DNA from: Paenibacillus xylaniclasticus
GTDB lineage: Bacteria > Bacillota > Bacilli > Paenibacillales > Paenibacillaceae
Assembly (NCBI RefSeq): GCF_004001065.1
Contig: NZ_BIML01000002.1
Span: 124,001-188,000, forward strand
Direction: 5' to 3'
DNA length: 64,000 nt
Made by a program: the position numbers and the translations under genes. This document shows, one piece after another, positions 25,541 through 33,941 of the stretch (its first letter is position 1; every line of letters starts with the position of its first letter). The notes under the pieces are model-generated. The model searched no databases. It was not told the DNA's origin and saw only the letters and a list, made by a program, of their open reading frames with translations.

Positions 25541-25816
25541 TTAATTGGAGCAAAGCTCTTTAAGCGACTTGCCCGGTTTAAAGGCAGGCATCTTGCTTGC
25601 CGGGATATCGATTTCGTCGCCCGTTTGCGGGTTGCGTCCCTTGCGCGCTTGGCGTTCGCGCACTTCGAAATTGCCGAACCCAACCAACTGGACTTTATCG
25701 CCCGATTGAAGCGCATCGGATATTGCGTCGAATACAGCGTCGACTGCTTTAGTCGCATCTTTCTTGGACAGATCCGTCATTTCGGCTACTTTAGCAATCA
25801 GTTCCGTTTTGTTCAA
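25541..25816 (-). CDS. hbs: HU DNA-binding protein
   Basis: A 91-residue nucleoid protein, very close to B. subtilis HBsu: [20 protein letters not shown] at the start, then [20 protein letters not shown] with the conserved RNPQTG arm that inserts in the minor groove. The start is TTG at 25816 with GGGGAGGTGA seven bases upstream, giving the standard N-terminus; the frame continues upstream without a site. It is transcribed as a single gene ending at the terminator. Confidence 0.96.
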   Translation of the reverse strand: MNKTELIAKVAEMTDLSKKDATKAVDAVFDAISDALQSGDKVQLVGFGNFEVRERQARKGRNPQTGDEIDIPASKMPAFKPGKSLKELCSN

Positions 25817-25920
25817 TGGTTTCACCTCCCCTGATGGCAGCGTGAGACGGTTCGTTATCTTCTGTTTTGCCGATTGTTTCAAAAATATACCTGCAGACGA
25901 ACCTGCAAGCGAACAAACTT

Positions 25921-25949
25921 ATAGTAATACAGCCGTTTCCTAATTACAA
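25921..25949 (-). promoter_or_regulatory. Candidate sigma-A promoter of hbs
   Basis: TTGTAA and TACTAT are 17 bases apart on the minus strand, about 105 bases before the hbs TTG start. Confidence 0.45.
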
Positions 25950-25988
25950 GTAGGTGTTCGATTTTCAAAAGTTTGCAAATAACCGACG

Positions 25989-26972
25989 CTACGCCTTACG
26001 TCTTGCCATATGAATGAACGTAACGGCAAGCGCCAGAACGAGCACGCTGCCCTTGATAATATCGTTCGTATAATAAGGAACATGCATCATCGTCATACCG
26101 TTCAGCAGGACACCGATTAGCACGGAGCCAAAGAACGTCCCGATCACATTCGGACGGCCTGCGCCTAACACGGAGTAGCCAACGAAGACGGCCGCGACAG
26201 CTTCCATCATCATCGGTGCTCCTGCGTCAATCTGGCCGGTCCCGGTCCGTGCTGCGAATAGTATACCGCCAATAGATGCGAATACCCCTGACATAATATA
26301 TGCAACCGTACGAATACGTTTTACACGCACACCGGATAGTCGAGCAGCTTCCTCATTACCGCCGGTCATTTGCATTTGACGGCCGTAACGGGTGTACTTG
26401 AAGAAAAGATGTACGAGTATAACTGCAATAATCATCAAAATGACTGGAATCGGAATACCAAGCCATTTGCCTTGCCCAATCTGCAGGAACGAGTCCGTAA
26501 ATACGCCCGGTGCGGTTGAACCGTCTGACATTTGCATATTATCGTATATCGAGTACCCTTTCGTATAAGTGCGCTGGATACCTGAAATGATATACATAAC
26601 GGCCAACGTAGCAAGCAAATCGGGTATACGAACTTTAACGATCAGAAACGCGTTCAGTAAACCGATTAATGCGCCGATCAACAGCGGGACGACGAGCACA
26701 ACGATCAAAGGCATTTCAAACCAAACCATAATAGTAGCCGCCGCAACTGTCGACAGCGACACGGTCGAGCCTACCGACAGATCGAAGCCATCAACTGTAA
26801 GCGAGAATGTAACACCAATTGCAATGAAGGTTACAATCGAGATCGATCGAAGAATGTCACTAATATTACTATAAGTAAAAAAATGCTCATCCCACATTGA
26901 GAAAAAGATGATGACGAATCCAATGACGAGCAGTGCGCCATATTTATAAATAAAATTCATCGTACGTTCCAT
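25989..26972 (-). CDS. Sugar ABC transporter permease (RbsC/CUT2 family)
   Basis: A 327-residue membrane protein with about ten hydrophobic segments. The block TVDGFDLSVGSTVSLSTVAA and LGAGRPNVIGTFFGSVLIGV are signatures of RbsC/XylH/LsrC-type permeases; RLSGVRVKRIRTVAYIMSG is the cytoplasmic loop that contacts the ATPase. It overlaps the ATPase stop by one base (TAATG) and ends the operon. The transported sugar cannot be told from sequence. Confidence 0.92.
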   Translation of the reverse strand: MERTMNFIYKYGALLVIGFVIIFFSMWDEHFFTYSNISDILRSISIVTFIAIGVTFSLTVDGFDLSVGSTVSLSTVAAATIMVWFEMPLIVVLVVPLLIGALIGLLNAFLIVKVRIPDLLATLAVMYIISGIQRTYTKGYSIYDNMQMSDGSTAPGVFTDSFLQIGQGKWLGIPIPVILMIIAVILVHLFFKYTRYGRQMQMTGGNEEAARLSGVRVKRIRTVAYIMSGVFASIGGILFAARTGTGQIDAGAPMMMEAVAAVFVGYSVLGAGRPNVIGTFFGSVLIGVLLNGMTMMHVPYYTNDIIKGSVLVLALAVTFIHMARRKA

Positions 26973-28477
26973 TACGCCTTCTCTCCTCTTCCGCCGCTGG
27001 CATGCAGCAGCAGCTCCTCTTGCGAGGCTTCGCCCCGATTGAACGACTTGACGATCTGTCCATCGTACATGACAAGAATCCGATCAGCAATACCAAGCGC
27101 TTCGCTAAATTCACAAGTTAAATAAACCACTGCTTTTCCGCTTTTTGCAAGCTCGCCAATAATCCGAAAAATATCGCTCTTCGCGCCGATATCGACGCCT
27201 TTGGTCGGCTCATCGAACAAAAATACGTCAGCTTTGGTCGGAAGCCACTTCCCGATCGATACTTTCTGCTGGTTACCGCCGCTTAAGTGCGCCGTAAGCT
27301 CATGACGTGAAGCTGTCTTAACGCCAAGTCGTGCGATAAGAGAGTCAGCCGTCTTCGCTTCTTGGGCACCTGATATAAAGCCCAGCTTAGAAATCGATTG
27401 CAGAAACGGAAGGCTTAAGTTGCGCATGACCGTCTCCCCGACCAGAATGCCCTGCTTACGGCGTTCTTCTGGTACAAGCACTAACCCCGCAGCTATCGCC
27501 GCGGCCGGATCACCAGAAGGTACTTCCGCTTCGTTTACTCTTACTGTGCCGCCGCTGCGGCTGTCTGCACCGAACAGTGCGCGAGACAGCTCTGTCTTTC
27601 CCGCTCCGACGAGACCGACGATAGCTACGATCTCACCGCTCCTTGCCTCAAGACTGACGTTACGTACACGCTGTCCTTGGCTGACACCGTCTACCCGAAG
27701 CACCACTTCACCGATTGGCGCTTCGATCTTCGGAAATTCTTCCTCGAACGACCGCCCGAGCATCGAGGTGACCACCTCATCAGCAGATGTATCGGATGCG
27801 ACAGAGGTGGTTACTTTCTCGCCGTCTCTCATTACTGTTATCCGGTCGCTGATCCGGAACACTTCAGGCAGACGGTGAGAGATGAATACAAGCCCGATGC
27901 CATCCTTCTTAAGCTGATCGACAACTCGGAACAGACGCTCCGCCTCTTCAAGACTAAGCGGAGCCGTTGGCTCATCGAGTATAACGAACTTGGCATTCTC
28001 CGCAAGCAGACGTGCAATTACAACTAACTGCTTCTCAGCAAGCGACAGCAAGCCGGCAGGCTTACGCACTGGAATGTCCGCATCAAGCCGTCGAAGAATC
28101 GAAGCCGCCTCCTCCTCGATCTGCCTCCAGCGTACCCATGGTGATCCGCCGGAAGAGGCAATCCGGTCCAGCATCACATTCTCCGCTACTGTCATATGCG
28201 GAACGATGACGGTGTCTACTTCCTGATACACACAATGGATGCCGTTTGCCTTCGCGTCGGACGGCGTCCGGATGACTACCGGCTTATCGTCGATGGCAAT
28301 CACTCCACCGTCGCTGCTGTATGCACCGGACAATATTTTAATCAATGTGCTCTTACCCGCTCCGTTCGCGCCAAGAAGCGCATGAACCTCTCCGCCGCGT
28401 AAGTCAAAGTCAACGCTCTTAAGGGCGGGAACACCAGAAAACGATTTAACGATCCCGCTCATCGTAAGCTGCTTCAT
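26972..28477 (-). CDS. Sugar ABC transporter ATP-binding protein, double cassette (RbsA family)
   Basis: A 501-residue protein with two ATPase domains. The first has a Walker A GANGAGKST and Walker B FVILDEPTAPLS; the second has GLVGAGKTELSRALFG and DVFLFDEPTKGVD with LSGGNQQK as signature. As in RbsA, the second cassette is degenerate in Walker A. The ATG at 28477 is preceded by AGGTGA; the frame upstream to 28546 is not used. A hairpin between this gene and the binding protein probably lowers expression relative to it. Confidence 0.93.
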   Translation of the reverse strand: MKQLTMSGIVKSFSGVPALKSVDFDLRGGEVHALLGANGAGKSTLIKILSGAYSSDGGVIAIDDKPVVIRTPSDAKANGIHCVYQEVDTVIVPHMTVAENVMLDRIASSGGSPWVRWRQIEEEAASILRRLDADIPVRKPAGLLSLAEKQLVVIARLLAENAKFVILDEPTAPLSLEEAERLFRVVDQLKKDGIGLVFISHRLPEVFRISDRITVMRDGEKVTTSVASDTSADEVVTSMLGRSFEEEFPKIEAPIGEVVLRVDGVSQGQRVRNVSLEARSGEIVAIVGLVGAGKTELSRALFGADSRSGGTVRVNEAEVPSGDPAAAIAAGLVLVPEERRKQGILVGETVMRNLSLPFLQSISKLGFISGAQEAKTADSLIARLGVKTASRHELTAHLSGGNQQKVSIGKWLPTKADVFLFDEPTKGVDIGAKSDIFRIIGELAKSGKAVVYLTCEFSEALGIADRILVMYDGQIVKSFNRGEASQEELLLHASGGRGEKA

Positions 28478-28510
28478 GCTCTCACCTTCCTTCAATGGTC
28501 CATTTGCGTC

Positions 28511-28539
28511 AAAAACCGGCCGCTTTCGTAAGCGGCCGG
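28511..28539 (-). terminator. Intercistronic hairpin between binding protein and ATPase genes
   Basis: CCGGCCGCTT/AAGCGGCCGG stem with a short loop and five T on the minus strand. It probably allows partial read-through, so that binding protein mRNA exceeds that of the ATPase and permease. Confidence 0.85.
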
Positions 28540-28550
28540 CTTGCACGATG

Positions 28551-29669
28551 TTATTGCGCTTGCTCTAGCTCCGTCATCCAATCCGTGATCCCTAACGTTC
28601 TGCCGCTCCAGCCTTGGACATATTCGCCAAGCTGTGTCGTGTTAACCGCTTCCGTAGGCAGTTCGTCACGTTTAACGACGACTGCGTCAAGCACGACCGA
28701 CTCATCCGTCGTGTCGCCATGCAGCTTCTGGTACAGGTAGCGTACTTGAACACGGCCGATATCTTTCGGATCGACAGCTGCGGATGCAACCCACGGACCT
28801 GTAGGATCTTGAATCATTTGCAAGTCTTCGTCACTCATATCTATACCGTACAGTTTAATTTCCGTACGTCCAGCTTGTTGAATCGCACGCGCTGCGCCTT
28901 TAGCGAATTCATCCCATGCTGCCCATACTGCCGTAATGTCGCCTTTGTTCGGATATTGCTTCAGAATGGCTTCCATTTGGGATTGCGCGTCGAGCGCTGG
29001 ATTGTTAGCAGTACCGAATGTCGTAATTTCCTTAATGTCAGGGTTGCTATCCATGAACGCCTTGTAAGCTTGGTTACGACGTTCCATTGGTGCAAAACCA
29101 GCGACCCAGATTTTAACGATGTTGCCTTTACCGCCAGCGTCCTCTTTCAGCAGTTCAAGCGTTTTCGTTGCCATCATTTGATCGTCCTGCGACAGTACCG
29201 TCACGCCAGGAATATTCAGATCTGCGTCGAACGCAACAACCGGAATTTTTTGCTCCAGTGCACGGTTTACGCCTTGCTTCAGTGCGGATGCTTGTCCGTG
29301 GTCGATCAGAATACCGTCGAAGCCTTGGTTAATTGCTGCATCCAGATTGGCCGACATTTTAGCCAAATCGTTATCTGCCGCGAACACTTGCACTTTACCG
29401 CCAAACTTCTCTACTTGTTCTTTAACGCCCTCTATGTATTGAGCAGAGAACGTTCCGGTATTAAATTGCATAACAAGCGCGATTTTTTTGCCTCTAAGCG
29501 AAGCAACGTCTGCACTGCCTTCCGATTGAGCTACCGTCTCGGTTTGCGTCGATTCGCTGCCATTACTCTCTTCCGCGCTGGATTCTTTGCCGCTGTTGCC
29601 GCAAGCCGCCGTAATCAGCAAAATAACTGCAATAAGTGCGAACAAAGCGGATTTTCCCACTTTTTTCAT
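28551..29669 (-). CDS. Sugar ABC transporter substrate-binding lipoprotein
   Basis: A 372-residue protein with a lipoprotein signal (Lys-rich start, hydrophobic core, ITAACGN lipobox with Cys near residue 24), a Ser/Glu-rich linker, and a type 1 periplasmic-binding fold: KIALVMQFNTGTFSAQYIEG, the helical Q-AS region ILIDHGQASALKQG and VVAFDADLNIPGV. It captures a sugar or related ligand outside the membrane and delivers it to the downstream permease. It is the first gene of the three-gene operon. Confidence 0.93.
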   Translation of the reverse strand: MKKVGKSALFALIAVILLITAACGNSGKESSAEESNGSESTQTETVAQSEGSADVASLRGKKIALVMQFNTGTFSAQYIEGVKEQVEKFGGKVQVFAADNDLAKMSANLDAAINQGFDGILIDHGQASALKQGVNRALEQKIPVVAFDADLNIPGVTVLSQDDQMMATKTLELLKEDAGGKGNIVKIWVAGFAPMERRNQAYKAFMDSNPDIKEITTFGTANNPALDAQSQMEAILKQYPNKGDITAVWAAWDEFAKGAARAIQQAGRTEIKLYGIDMSDEDLQMIQDPTGPWVASAAVDPKDIGRVQVRYLYQKLHGDTTDESVVLDAVVVKRDELPTEAVNTTQLGEYVQGWSGRTLGITDWMTELEQAQ

Positions 29670-29703
29670 ACTGCTTGTCCCCTTCGTATTCGATTTTATG
29701 GAT

Positions 29704-29732
29704 ATTTTATAGCACTTATCCTAGTATGTCAA
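29704..29732 (-). promoter_or_regulatory. Sigma-A promoter of the sugar transporter operon
   Basis: TTGACA (29727-29732) and TAAAAT (29704-29709) are 17 bases apart on the minus strand, about 35 bases before the start codon of the binding protein. I see no clear cre site. Confidence 0.75.
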
Positions 29733-29839
29733 TCGGAATAAACAAAATAATTGTCGCAGTATGTCGAACATTATCGAGATATTTCCCGGACAAAAAATGA
29801 TTATATGCTCCATCTCGCGCTTTGACAACTGTTTTACAC

Positions 29840-29882
29840 AAAAAACCGCCTCTGAGGCCGACTGGCAGCCTCTGGAGGCGGT
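29840..29882 (-). terminator. Terminator after spoIVA
   Basis: ACCGCCTC pairs with GAGGCGGT, extended by an inner GGCC-type pairing, and six T follow on the minus strand. Confidence 0.9.
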
Positions 29883-29897
29883 ATTTATTAGTATGAA

Positions 29898-31376
29898 CTA
29901 CAATATGATGGCAATCAATCCTCCTGATCCCTCATTAATTATTCGACCCAGCGTCTCTTGAAGCTTGTAGCGGGCATTGTCCGGCATCATCGCAATTTTG
30001 CCTTGGATGCCTTCACGAACGATAGAATGAAGCGACCTGCCGAAAATATCGGATTCCCAAATTTTGATCGGATCGTTCTCGAAATCCTGCATTAAGTACC
30101 GGACAAGCTCCTCGCTCTGCTTCTCGGTTCCGATAATCGGAGCGAATTCCGACTCGACGTCGACGCGGATCATATGAATCGAAGGCGCTGTCGCTTTCAG
30201 CCTAACACCGAATCGTGAGCCCTGACGAATAAGCTCCGGCTCGTCGAGCGCCATCTCGGCAAGCGATGGTGCTGCAATTCCGTAGCCTGTCGTCTTGACC
30301 ATCTCAAGCGCTTCAGCGAATCTGTCATACTCCCGCTTCGCGTGGGCAAATTCCTGCATAAGCTGGAGCAAATGATCTTTTCCTCTAATTTCAACGCCGA
30401 CGACTTCCATCAATATTTGATCATATAATTCGTCCGGCGCATACAAATCGATCTCAGCGACGCCCTGCCCCATATTCATACCGCTAAGTCCGGCTCTCGC
30501 GATAAAATCGTAATCCATAAATTGAGCGACCACTCGGTCAACATCACGTAGTCTGCGAATATCCTTCACCGTATCACGAACAGAATTTTCGTAATTGACC
30601 CGCAACCAATGGTTATCGCTAAGCACCATGACCCAGCTCGGCAGATTAACGTTTACTTCATGTACCGGGAACTCGTAAAGCACCTCACGCAGTACCGATA
30701 CGACCTCATCCTCACCCATCGAAGCCACACTTAAAGCCATAACTGGAATATCATATTTGGTTTGCAGCTCGCTGCGCAGCTGCTGCGTTTCTTCACTGCG
30801 CGGACGAGTGGAGTTAATGATAAGCACGAATGGCTTACCGACTTCCTTCAGCTCGCTTACGACACGTTCCTCTGCCTCAATATAAGAGCTGCGTGGAATT
30901 TCGGCAATGCTGCCATCCGTCGTTACGACGACGCCTAGCGTCGAATGCTCTTGAATGACTTTACGCGTTCCGATCTCCGCCGCTTCTTGGAACGGTATTG
31001 GCTCCTCGAACCACGGCGTCGTAATCATACGCGGACCATTCTCGTCCTCGTAGCCCTTCGCCCCTTGAACGGCGTAGCCGACACAATCGACTAGACGAAC
31101 GTTAACCTCAAGTCCTTCCGCCACTCTCAGCTTAACAGCTTGATTCGGGACGAATTTTGGCTCCGTCGTCATGATCGTCTTGCCGGCCGCACTTTGCGGC
31201 AGTTCATCGATGGCACGGACACGGTCGGCATCATTCGTAATATTGGGAAGCACGACCGTCTCCATGAACCGCTTAATAAAAGTCGATTTGCCGGTGCGGA
31301 CAGCGCCGACGACACCGAGGTAAATGTCTCCGCCGGTTCGCTCGGCAATGTCTTTAAAAATGTCCACTTTTTCCAC
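29898..31376 (-). CDS. spoIVA: Spore coat morphogenetic ATPase SpoIVA
   Basis: A 492-residue cytoskeletal ATPase that polymerises around the forespore and anchors the coat. The start MEKVDIFKDIAERTGGDIYL and P-loop GAVRTGKSTFIKRF are diagnostic, as are FVPNQAVKL and the C-terminal GGLIAIIL ending needed for localisation. Length is the same as in Bacillus. It is made in the mother cell under sigma-E; a matching promoter is suggested at 31477-31505. Confidence 0.98.
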   Translation of the reverse strand: MEKVDIFKDIAERTGGDIYLGVVGAVRTGKSTFIKRFMETVVLPNITNDADRVRAIDELPQSAAGKTIMTTEPKFVPNQAVKLRVAEGLEVNVRLVDCVGYAVQGAKGYEDENGPRMITTPWFEEPIPFQEAAEIGTRKVIQEHSTLGVVVTTDGSIAEIPRSSYIEAEERVVSELKEVGKPFVLIINSTRPRSEETQQLRSELQTKYDIPVMALSVASMGEDEVVSVLREVLYEFPVHEVNVNLPSWVMVLSDNHWLRVNYENSVRDTVKDIRRLRDVDRVVAQFMDYDFIARAGLSGMNMGQGVAEIDLYAPDELYDQILMEVVGVEIRGKDHLLQLMQEFAHAKREYDRFAEALEMVKTTGYGIAAPSLAEMALDEPELIRQGSRFGVRLKATAPSIHMIRVDVESEFAPIIGTEKQSEELVRYLMQDFENDPIKIWESDIFGRSLHSIVREGIQGKIAMMPDNARYKLQETLGRIINEGSGGLIAIIL

Positions 31377-31476
31377 TCAATATCCCTCCCAATTGATATT
31401 CCGGTACGCCGCCATCTCCACCGGACAAGAGGGGCAGGCTAGCGACTCTACTCGTACAACGTTTTGGACTAGTACC

Positions 31477-31505
31477 ATCATATTGCGAGACGAGGACAAA
31501 TATGC
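31477..31505 (-). promoter_or_regulatory. Candidate sigma-E promoter of spoIVA
   Basis: On the minus strand GCATATT (-35) and AATATGAT (-10) lie 14 bases apart. The -35 fits the sigma-E pattern and the -10 matches five of eight positions of CATACAAT. It is placed about 100 bases upstream of spoIVA, which is a known sigma-E gene. Confidence 0.5.
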
Positions 31506-31579
31506 ACAGAGAATGCGAACATTTCTCCTGTCTTCTTCGCGCCCGGCCTTCCAAGAATGAGATATATGCTGCAGGCCAT

Positions 31580-31632
31580 AAAAAAAGAACTTTACCCGCT
31601 TCGGCGCAATCGGCGGCGAAGAAGGCAAAGCT
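31580..31632 (-). terminator. Terminator after the yphF-like gene
   Basis: Imperfect GC-rich hairpin with outer arms AGCTTT/AAAGTT and an inner CTTCG/CGAAG pair, followed by seven T on the minus strand. Confidence 0.7.
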
Positions 31633-31647
31633 CTATTCCTATTATCT

Positions 31648-32409
31648 TCAGTTCTCTTGCTGTGCTTGCGGCTCACCGTTAACAAATCGGTAAAGCGGCG
31701 ACTTAACCGGAACCAAATCCGATGATTGCGCAAGCAACTCTCGCAAATCGTCATCCTCCTTCGGCTCCATACCGCTCTTCTGAACAGCCTGCATCATATC
31801 GAAAGCATAGTCTAGATAGACGTATCCTCGCTCATCGATCATCGGTGAAATCGTTCGGCCCGAATAGACCGATTTGATCTCCGGCTCTTTCATTCCTAGG
31901 AGGTCGAAGTTAATTCGATAGAAACCCGGATAAACTTGATCACCGTTCAGCGAAACCATCTTACTGTCGCGCTTATAGTATTCATTAACCTCCCGCTGAA
32001 TGTCACTCACCTTCTGGAATATAGCAATATCCATCAGCTTGACCTGACGGCTTGACTCTTCATTGATGATGAGATAGTAATAATGACCGCCGCCTTCGAA
32101 AGCATAAGACGGCGGGGCCGATATGTAATTCTTTCCCTTCAGCTTCGCGAAATCAATCCGATATTTCTCGTACTTCGGTGTATCTGCATCCGGCGTAACG
32201 ATCGGCAGCATACCGGTATCGGCAAAATATTGATTTACGACCGTCTGTATATTAAGAATCGCATCTTTGGCTGGCATTTGATTCTGTACAAGCTGGTCCT
32301 TCGGATACAAACAGCCGCTGAGCGCAGCCATCAAACAAAGCAGCGTAAGTACAGTCGCACTCGTGCGAATCAATACGCCGCCTGCACACCTAACCGTCCA
32401 TCGTTGCAT
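31648..32409 (-). CDS. yphF: YphF-like lipoprotein
   Basis: A 253-residue exported lipoprotein: hydrophobic segment from about residue 14, then ALSGC as lipobox with the Cys near residue 33. The mature part begins YPKDQLVQNQMPAKDAILNI and contains YKRDSKMVSLNGDQVYPGFY; no catalytic motif is visible. In B. subtilis yphF lies upstream of spoIVA in the same orientation, which supports the name. The function is not established. AGGGAG ten bases before the ATG fixes the start. Confidence 0.75.
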   Translation of the reverse strand: MQRWTVRCAGGVLIRTSATVLTLLCLMAALSGCLYPKDQLVQNQMPAKDAILNIQTVVNQYFADTGMLPIVTPDADTPKYEKYRIDFAKLKGKNYISAPPSYAFEGGGHYYYLIINEESSRQVKLMDIAIFQKVSDIQREVNEYYKRDSKMVSLNGDQVYPGFYRINFDLLGMKEPEIKSVYSGRTISPMIDERGYVYLDYAFDMMQAVQKSGMEPKEDDDLRELLAQSSDLVPVKSPLYRFVNGEPQAQQEN

Positions 32410-32427
32410 TGAATGATATCTCCCTTT

Positions 32428-32787
32428 CTACCATAACGAATCTTCTTCCTCACGCTGCCGCTCCAGCTGCTTGCGAACCGCAGCGCGAAGCGGATCCTCT
32501 GGCACCTCGATCTGAGCATCCCCGAGCACTTTGGCCTGGCATGCGAGACGGTAGCCTTGCTCGTGCATCCCGCCCAGCTTATATCGTTCATTATCAGCAA
32601 CGGCGGACAAGCCTCCTTGACTGGCACTTGCATCCCGAACTTTGCACATGAGACAAGCCGATTTACCTCCGCAACGCGTTGCGATCGTAAGCCCAGCTCT
32701 TCGAGAGGCATCGAGTACTGTCGTCCCCCGTCTAATTCTTACTCGTTTACCGCTCGGCAGAAACGTTACCTCATAGCTGCCGTTCAT
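32428..32787 (-). CDS. 2Fe-2S ferredoxin-like protein
   Basis: A 119-residue protein with the plant-type ferredoxin pattern: CGGKSACLMC (CxxxxxxC-type spacing with upstream R-C) and a distant LACQAKV. The N-terminal beta strand region TTVLDASRRAGLTI is typical of the fold. The C-terminal 25 residues are highly charged (RQLERQREEEDSLW-like). It lies 29 bases after a second ferredoxin gene, so both may act in one electron-transfer process. The partner is unknown. Confidence 0.85.
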   Translation of the reverse strand: MNGSYEVTFLPSGKRVRIRRGTTVLDASRRAGLTIATRCGGKSACLMCKVRDASASQGGLSAVADNERYKLGGMHEQGYRLACQAKVLGDAQIEVPEDPLRAAVRKQLERQREEEDSLW

Positions 32788-32816
32788 GACAAGCTCCAGC
32801 CTTCCTAAAGTGTCAA

Positions 32817-33113
32817 TTAAAAATATGGCTTGTTCACTGCCACGATACGCCCTTCCGCTGATCGTATGACAGCTTGACAGCCAAGTCGGAAGCCTTCATC
32901 GAATTCTTCGGGCTCCATTCGGTCCCATTCTTCATCCGTTATTTCTCCAAGCAAGTCTCCGCCTTCAACAATCAGGCATCTGCATCGTGCGCAAGTGCCG
33001 CGCGAGCAAGAAAACTGCCAATCGACATCTGCCTTTAAAGCCATATCAAGCAAGGATTGGCCTATGACAGGTTCGACCTGCGCTGATCTCGTTCTGCCCG
33101 TAAGCTCAAGCAT
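32817..33113 (-). CDS. 2Fe-2S ferredoxin
   Basis: A 98-residue ferredoxin with cluster ligands in CSRGTCARCRC and the fourth Cys in RLGCQAVI. The segment QSLLDMALKADVDWQFSCS is the usual lead-in to the cluster loop. The acidic region EEWDRMEPEEFDEG suggests a negatively charged docking face. It is the upstream one of two tandem ferredoxin genes between yphF and yphE, where B. subtilis has none, so the pair is a lineage-specific addition. Confidence 0.88.
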   Translation of the reverse strand: MLELTGRTRSAQVEPVIGQSLLDMALKADVDWQFSCSRGTCARCRCLIVEGGDLLGEITDEEWDRMEPEEFDEGFRLGCQAVIRSAEGRIVAVNKPYF

Positions 33114-33166
33114 TCGTCTTCGTTCCTCCTCAAGTCCTGGTCGTAATGCTTCAACAGCATTGCATA

Positions 33167-33349
33167 TTATGTAAGCACGACAAATGCTCCAACGATGAAA
33201 CCAAAAAAGAGCATCACAAATGCGACGAACGATAATAAACCTCGCAATGCACCTTTCGTCTTATATCTAGCAAAGGTTACTAATATGGCAGATAACGCCA
33301 TTAATCCGAGTCCAACAAACGAGACCCACATCTTCATCATCGGATCCAT
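33167..33349 (-). CDS. yphE: YphE-like small membrane protein (DUF2768)
   Basis: A 60-residue protein with two hydrophobic segments, about residues 9-26 and 38-58, joined by a short basic loop (YKTKGALRG). Size, topology and place near gpsA fit the DUF2768 / YphE family, made during sporulation in Bacillus. Function is unknown. GGAGAGG upstream supports the ATG. Confidence 0.8.
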   Translation of the reverse strand: MDPMMKMWVSFVGLGLMALSAILVTFARYKTKGALRGLLSFVAFVMLFFGFIVGAFVVLT

Positions 33350-33483
33350 GAATGCGTCTCCCTCTCCGCTGCACTAATCGACAACTTGCGATTGTACTTC
33401 TCCATCATAAAATCATCTTGTCGTTTATTATACCAAATCATCCACATTTGTCCTACTGTTCATAAAGTTCGTCAATAAGTCGA

Positions 33484-33526
33484 CAAAAAGAAACGGCGTC
33501 CCGTCATCGGGAATGACGGCGCCGTT
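33484..33526 (-). terminator. Terminator after spoVIF
   Basis: AACGGCG pairs with CGCCGTT with inner CCGTCAT/ATGACGG pairing, followed by a T run on the minus strand. Confidence 0.9.
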
Positions 33527-33568
33527 CTCTTGAAGGTCATGACCAGATAAAATGGCGGCTGTCCGCCG

Positions 33569-33850
33569 TCATTTTTTGATCATCATTTTCATAATAGCTT
33601 CCATATTGCTCATGTTCATGCCGCTCGCTTTGACCGCTTTAACAATGTCGTTAATCGTCTTGTCGGACACAGGTACTTTGGCCATGGCAGAAACCTGTTT
33701 AATCAATTTTGTCAATTCAGCTTCGTTCTGCATCGTCTCATTCGTCACGCTGCTGGCCAGCTTCTTCACTTCGGATTCCGTAATGCTTTTGCCCGTTTTC
33801 TTGTTGACGGCATTCAATACATCCTTGGACAAATTTTTATCTTTGCTCAT
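33569..33850 (-). CDS. spoVIF: Stage VI sporulation protein F
   Basis: A 93-residue helical protein. The pattern of LAxSVTN..M..E.ELTKLIKQVSAMAKVPVSDKTINDIV followed by a Met-rich end (NMSNMEAIMKMMIKK) matches SpoVIF, a mother-cell protein that stabilises GerE-dependent coat gene expression in Bacillus. In B. subtilis the gene lies elsewhere (near yjcA), so its place beside gpsA is different. GAGGAGG lies upstream of the ATG. Confidence 0.85.
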   Translation of the reverse strand: MSKDKNLSKDVLNAVNKKTGKSITESEVKKLASSVTNETMQNEAELTKLIKQVSAMAKVPVSDKTINDIVKAVKASGMNMSNMEAIMKMMIKK

Positions 33851-33941
33851 CGATCAGCCGCCTCCTCTCTATGCGCAGCAACTTACGATTCCAATGTAAA
33901 TTCTAAGAAATCGTACGCTGCTTGCATCATATGAGAAAGGC

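Noticed and set aside
28614-29741. Long plus-strand open frame of 375 codons opposite the sugar-binding lipoprotein
   Set aside because: It lies wholly antisense to a clear gene, has no ribosome binding site and its product has no recognisable domain.
31377-31754. Minus-strand frame covering the gap between yphF and spoIVA
   Set aside because: It crosses the yphF terminator and the candidate sigma-E promoter and overlaps yphF in another frame.
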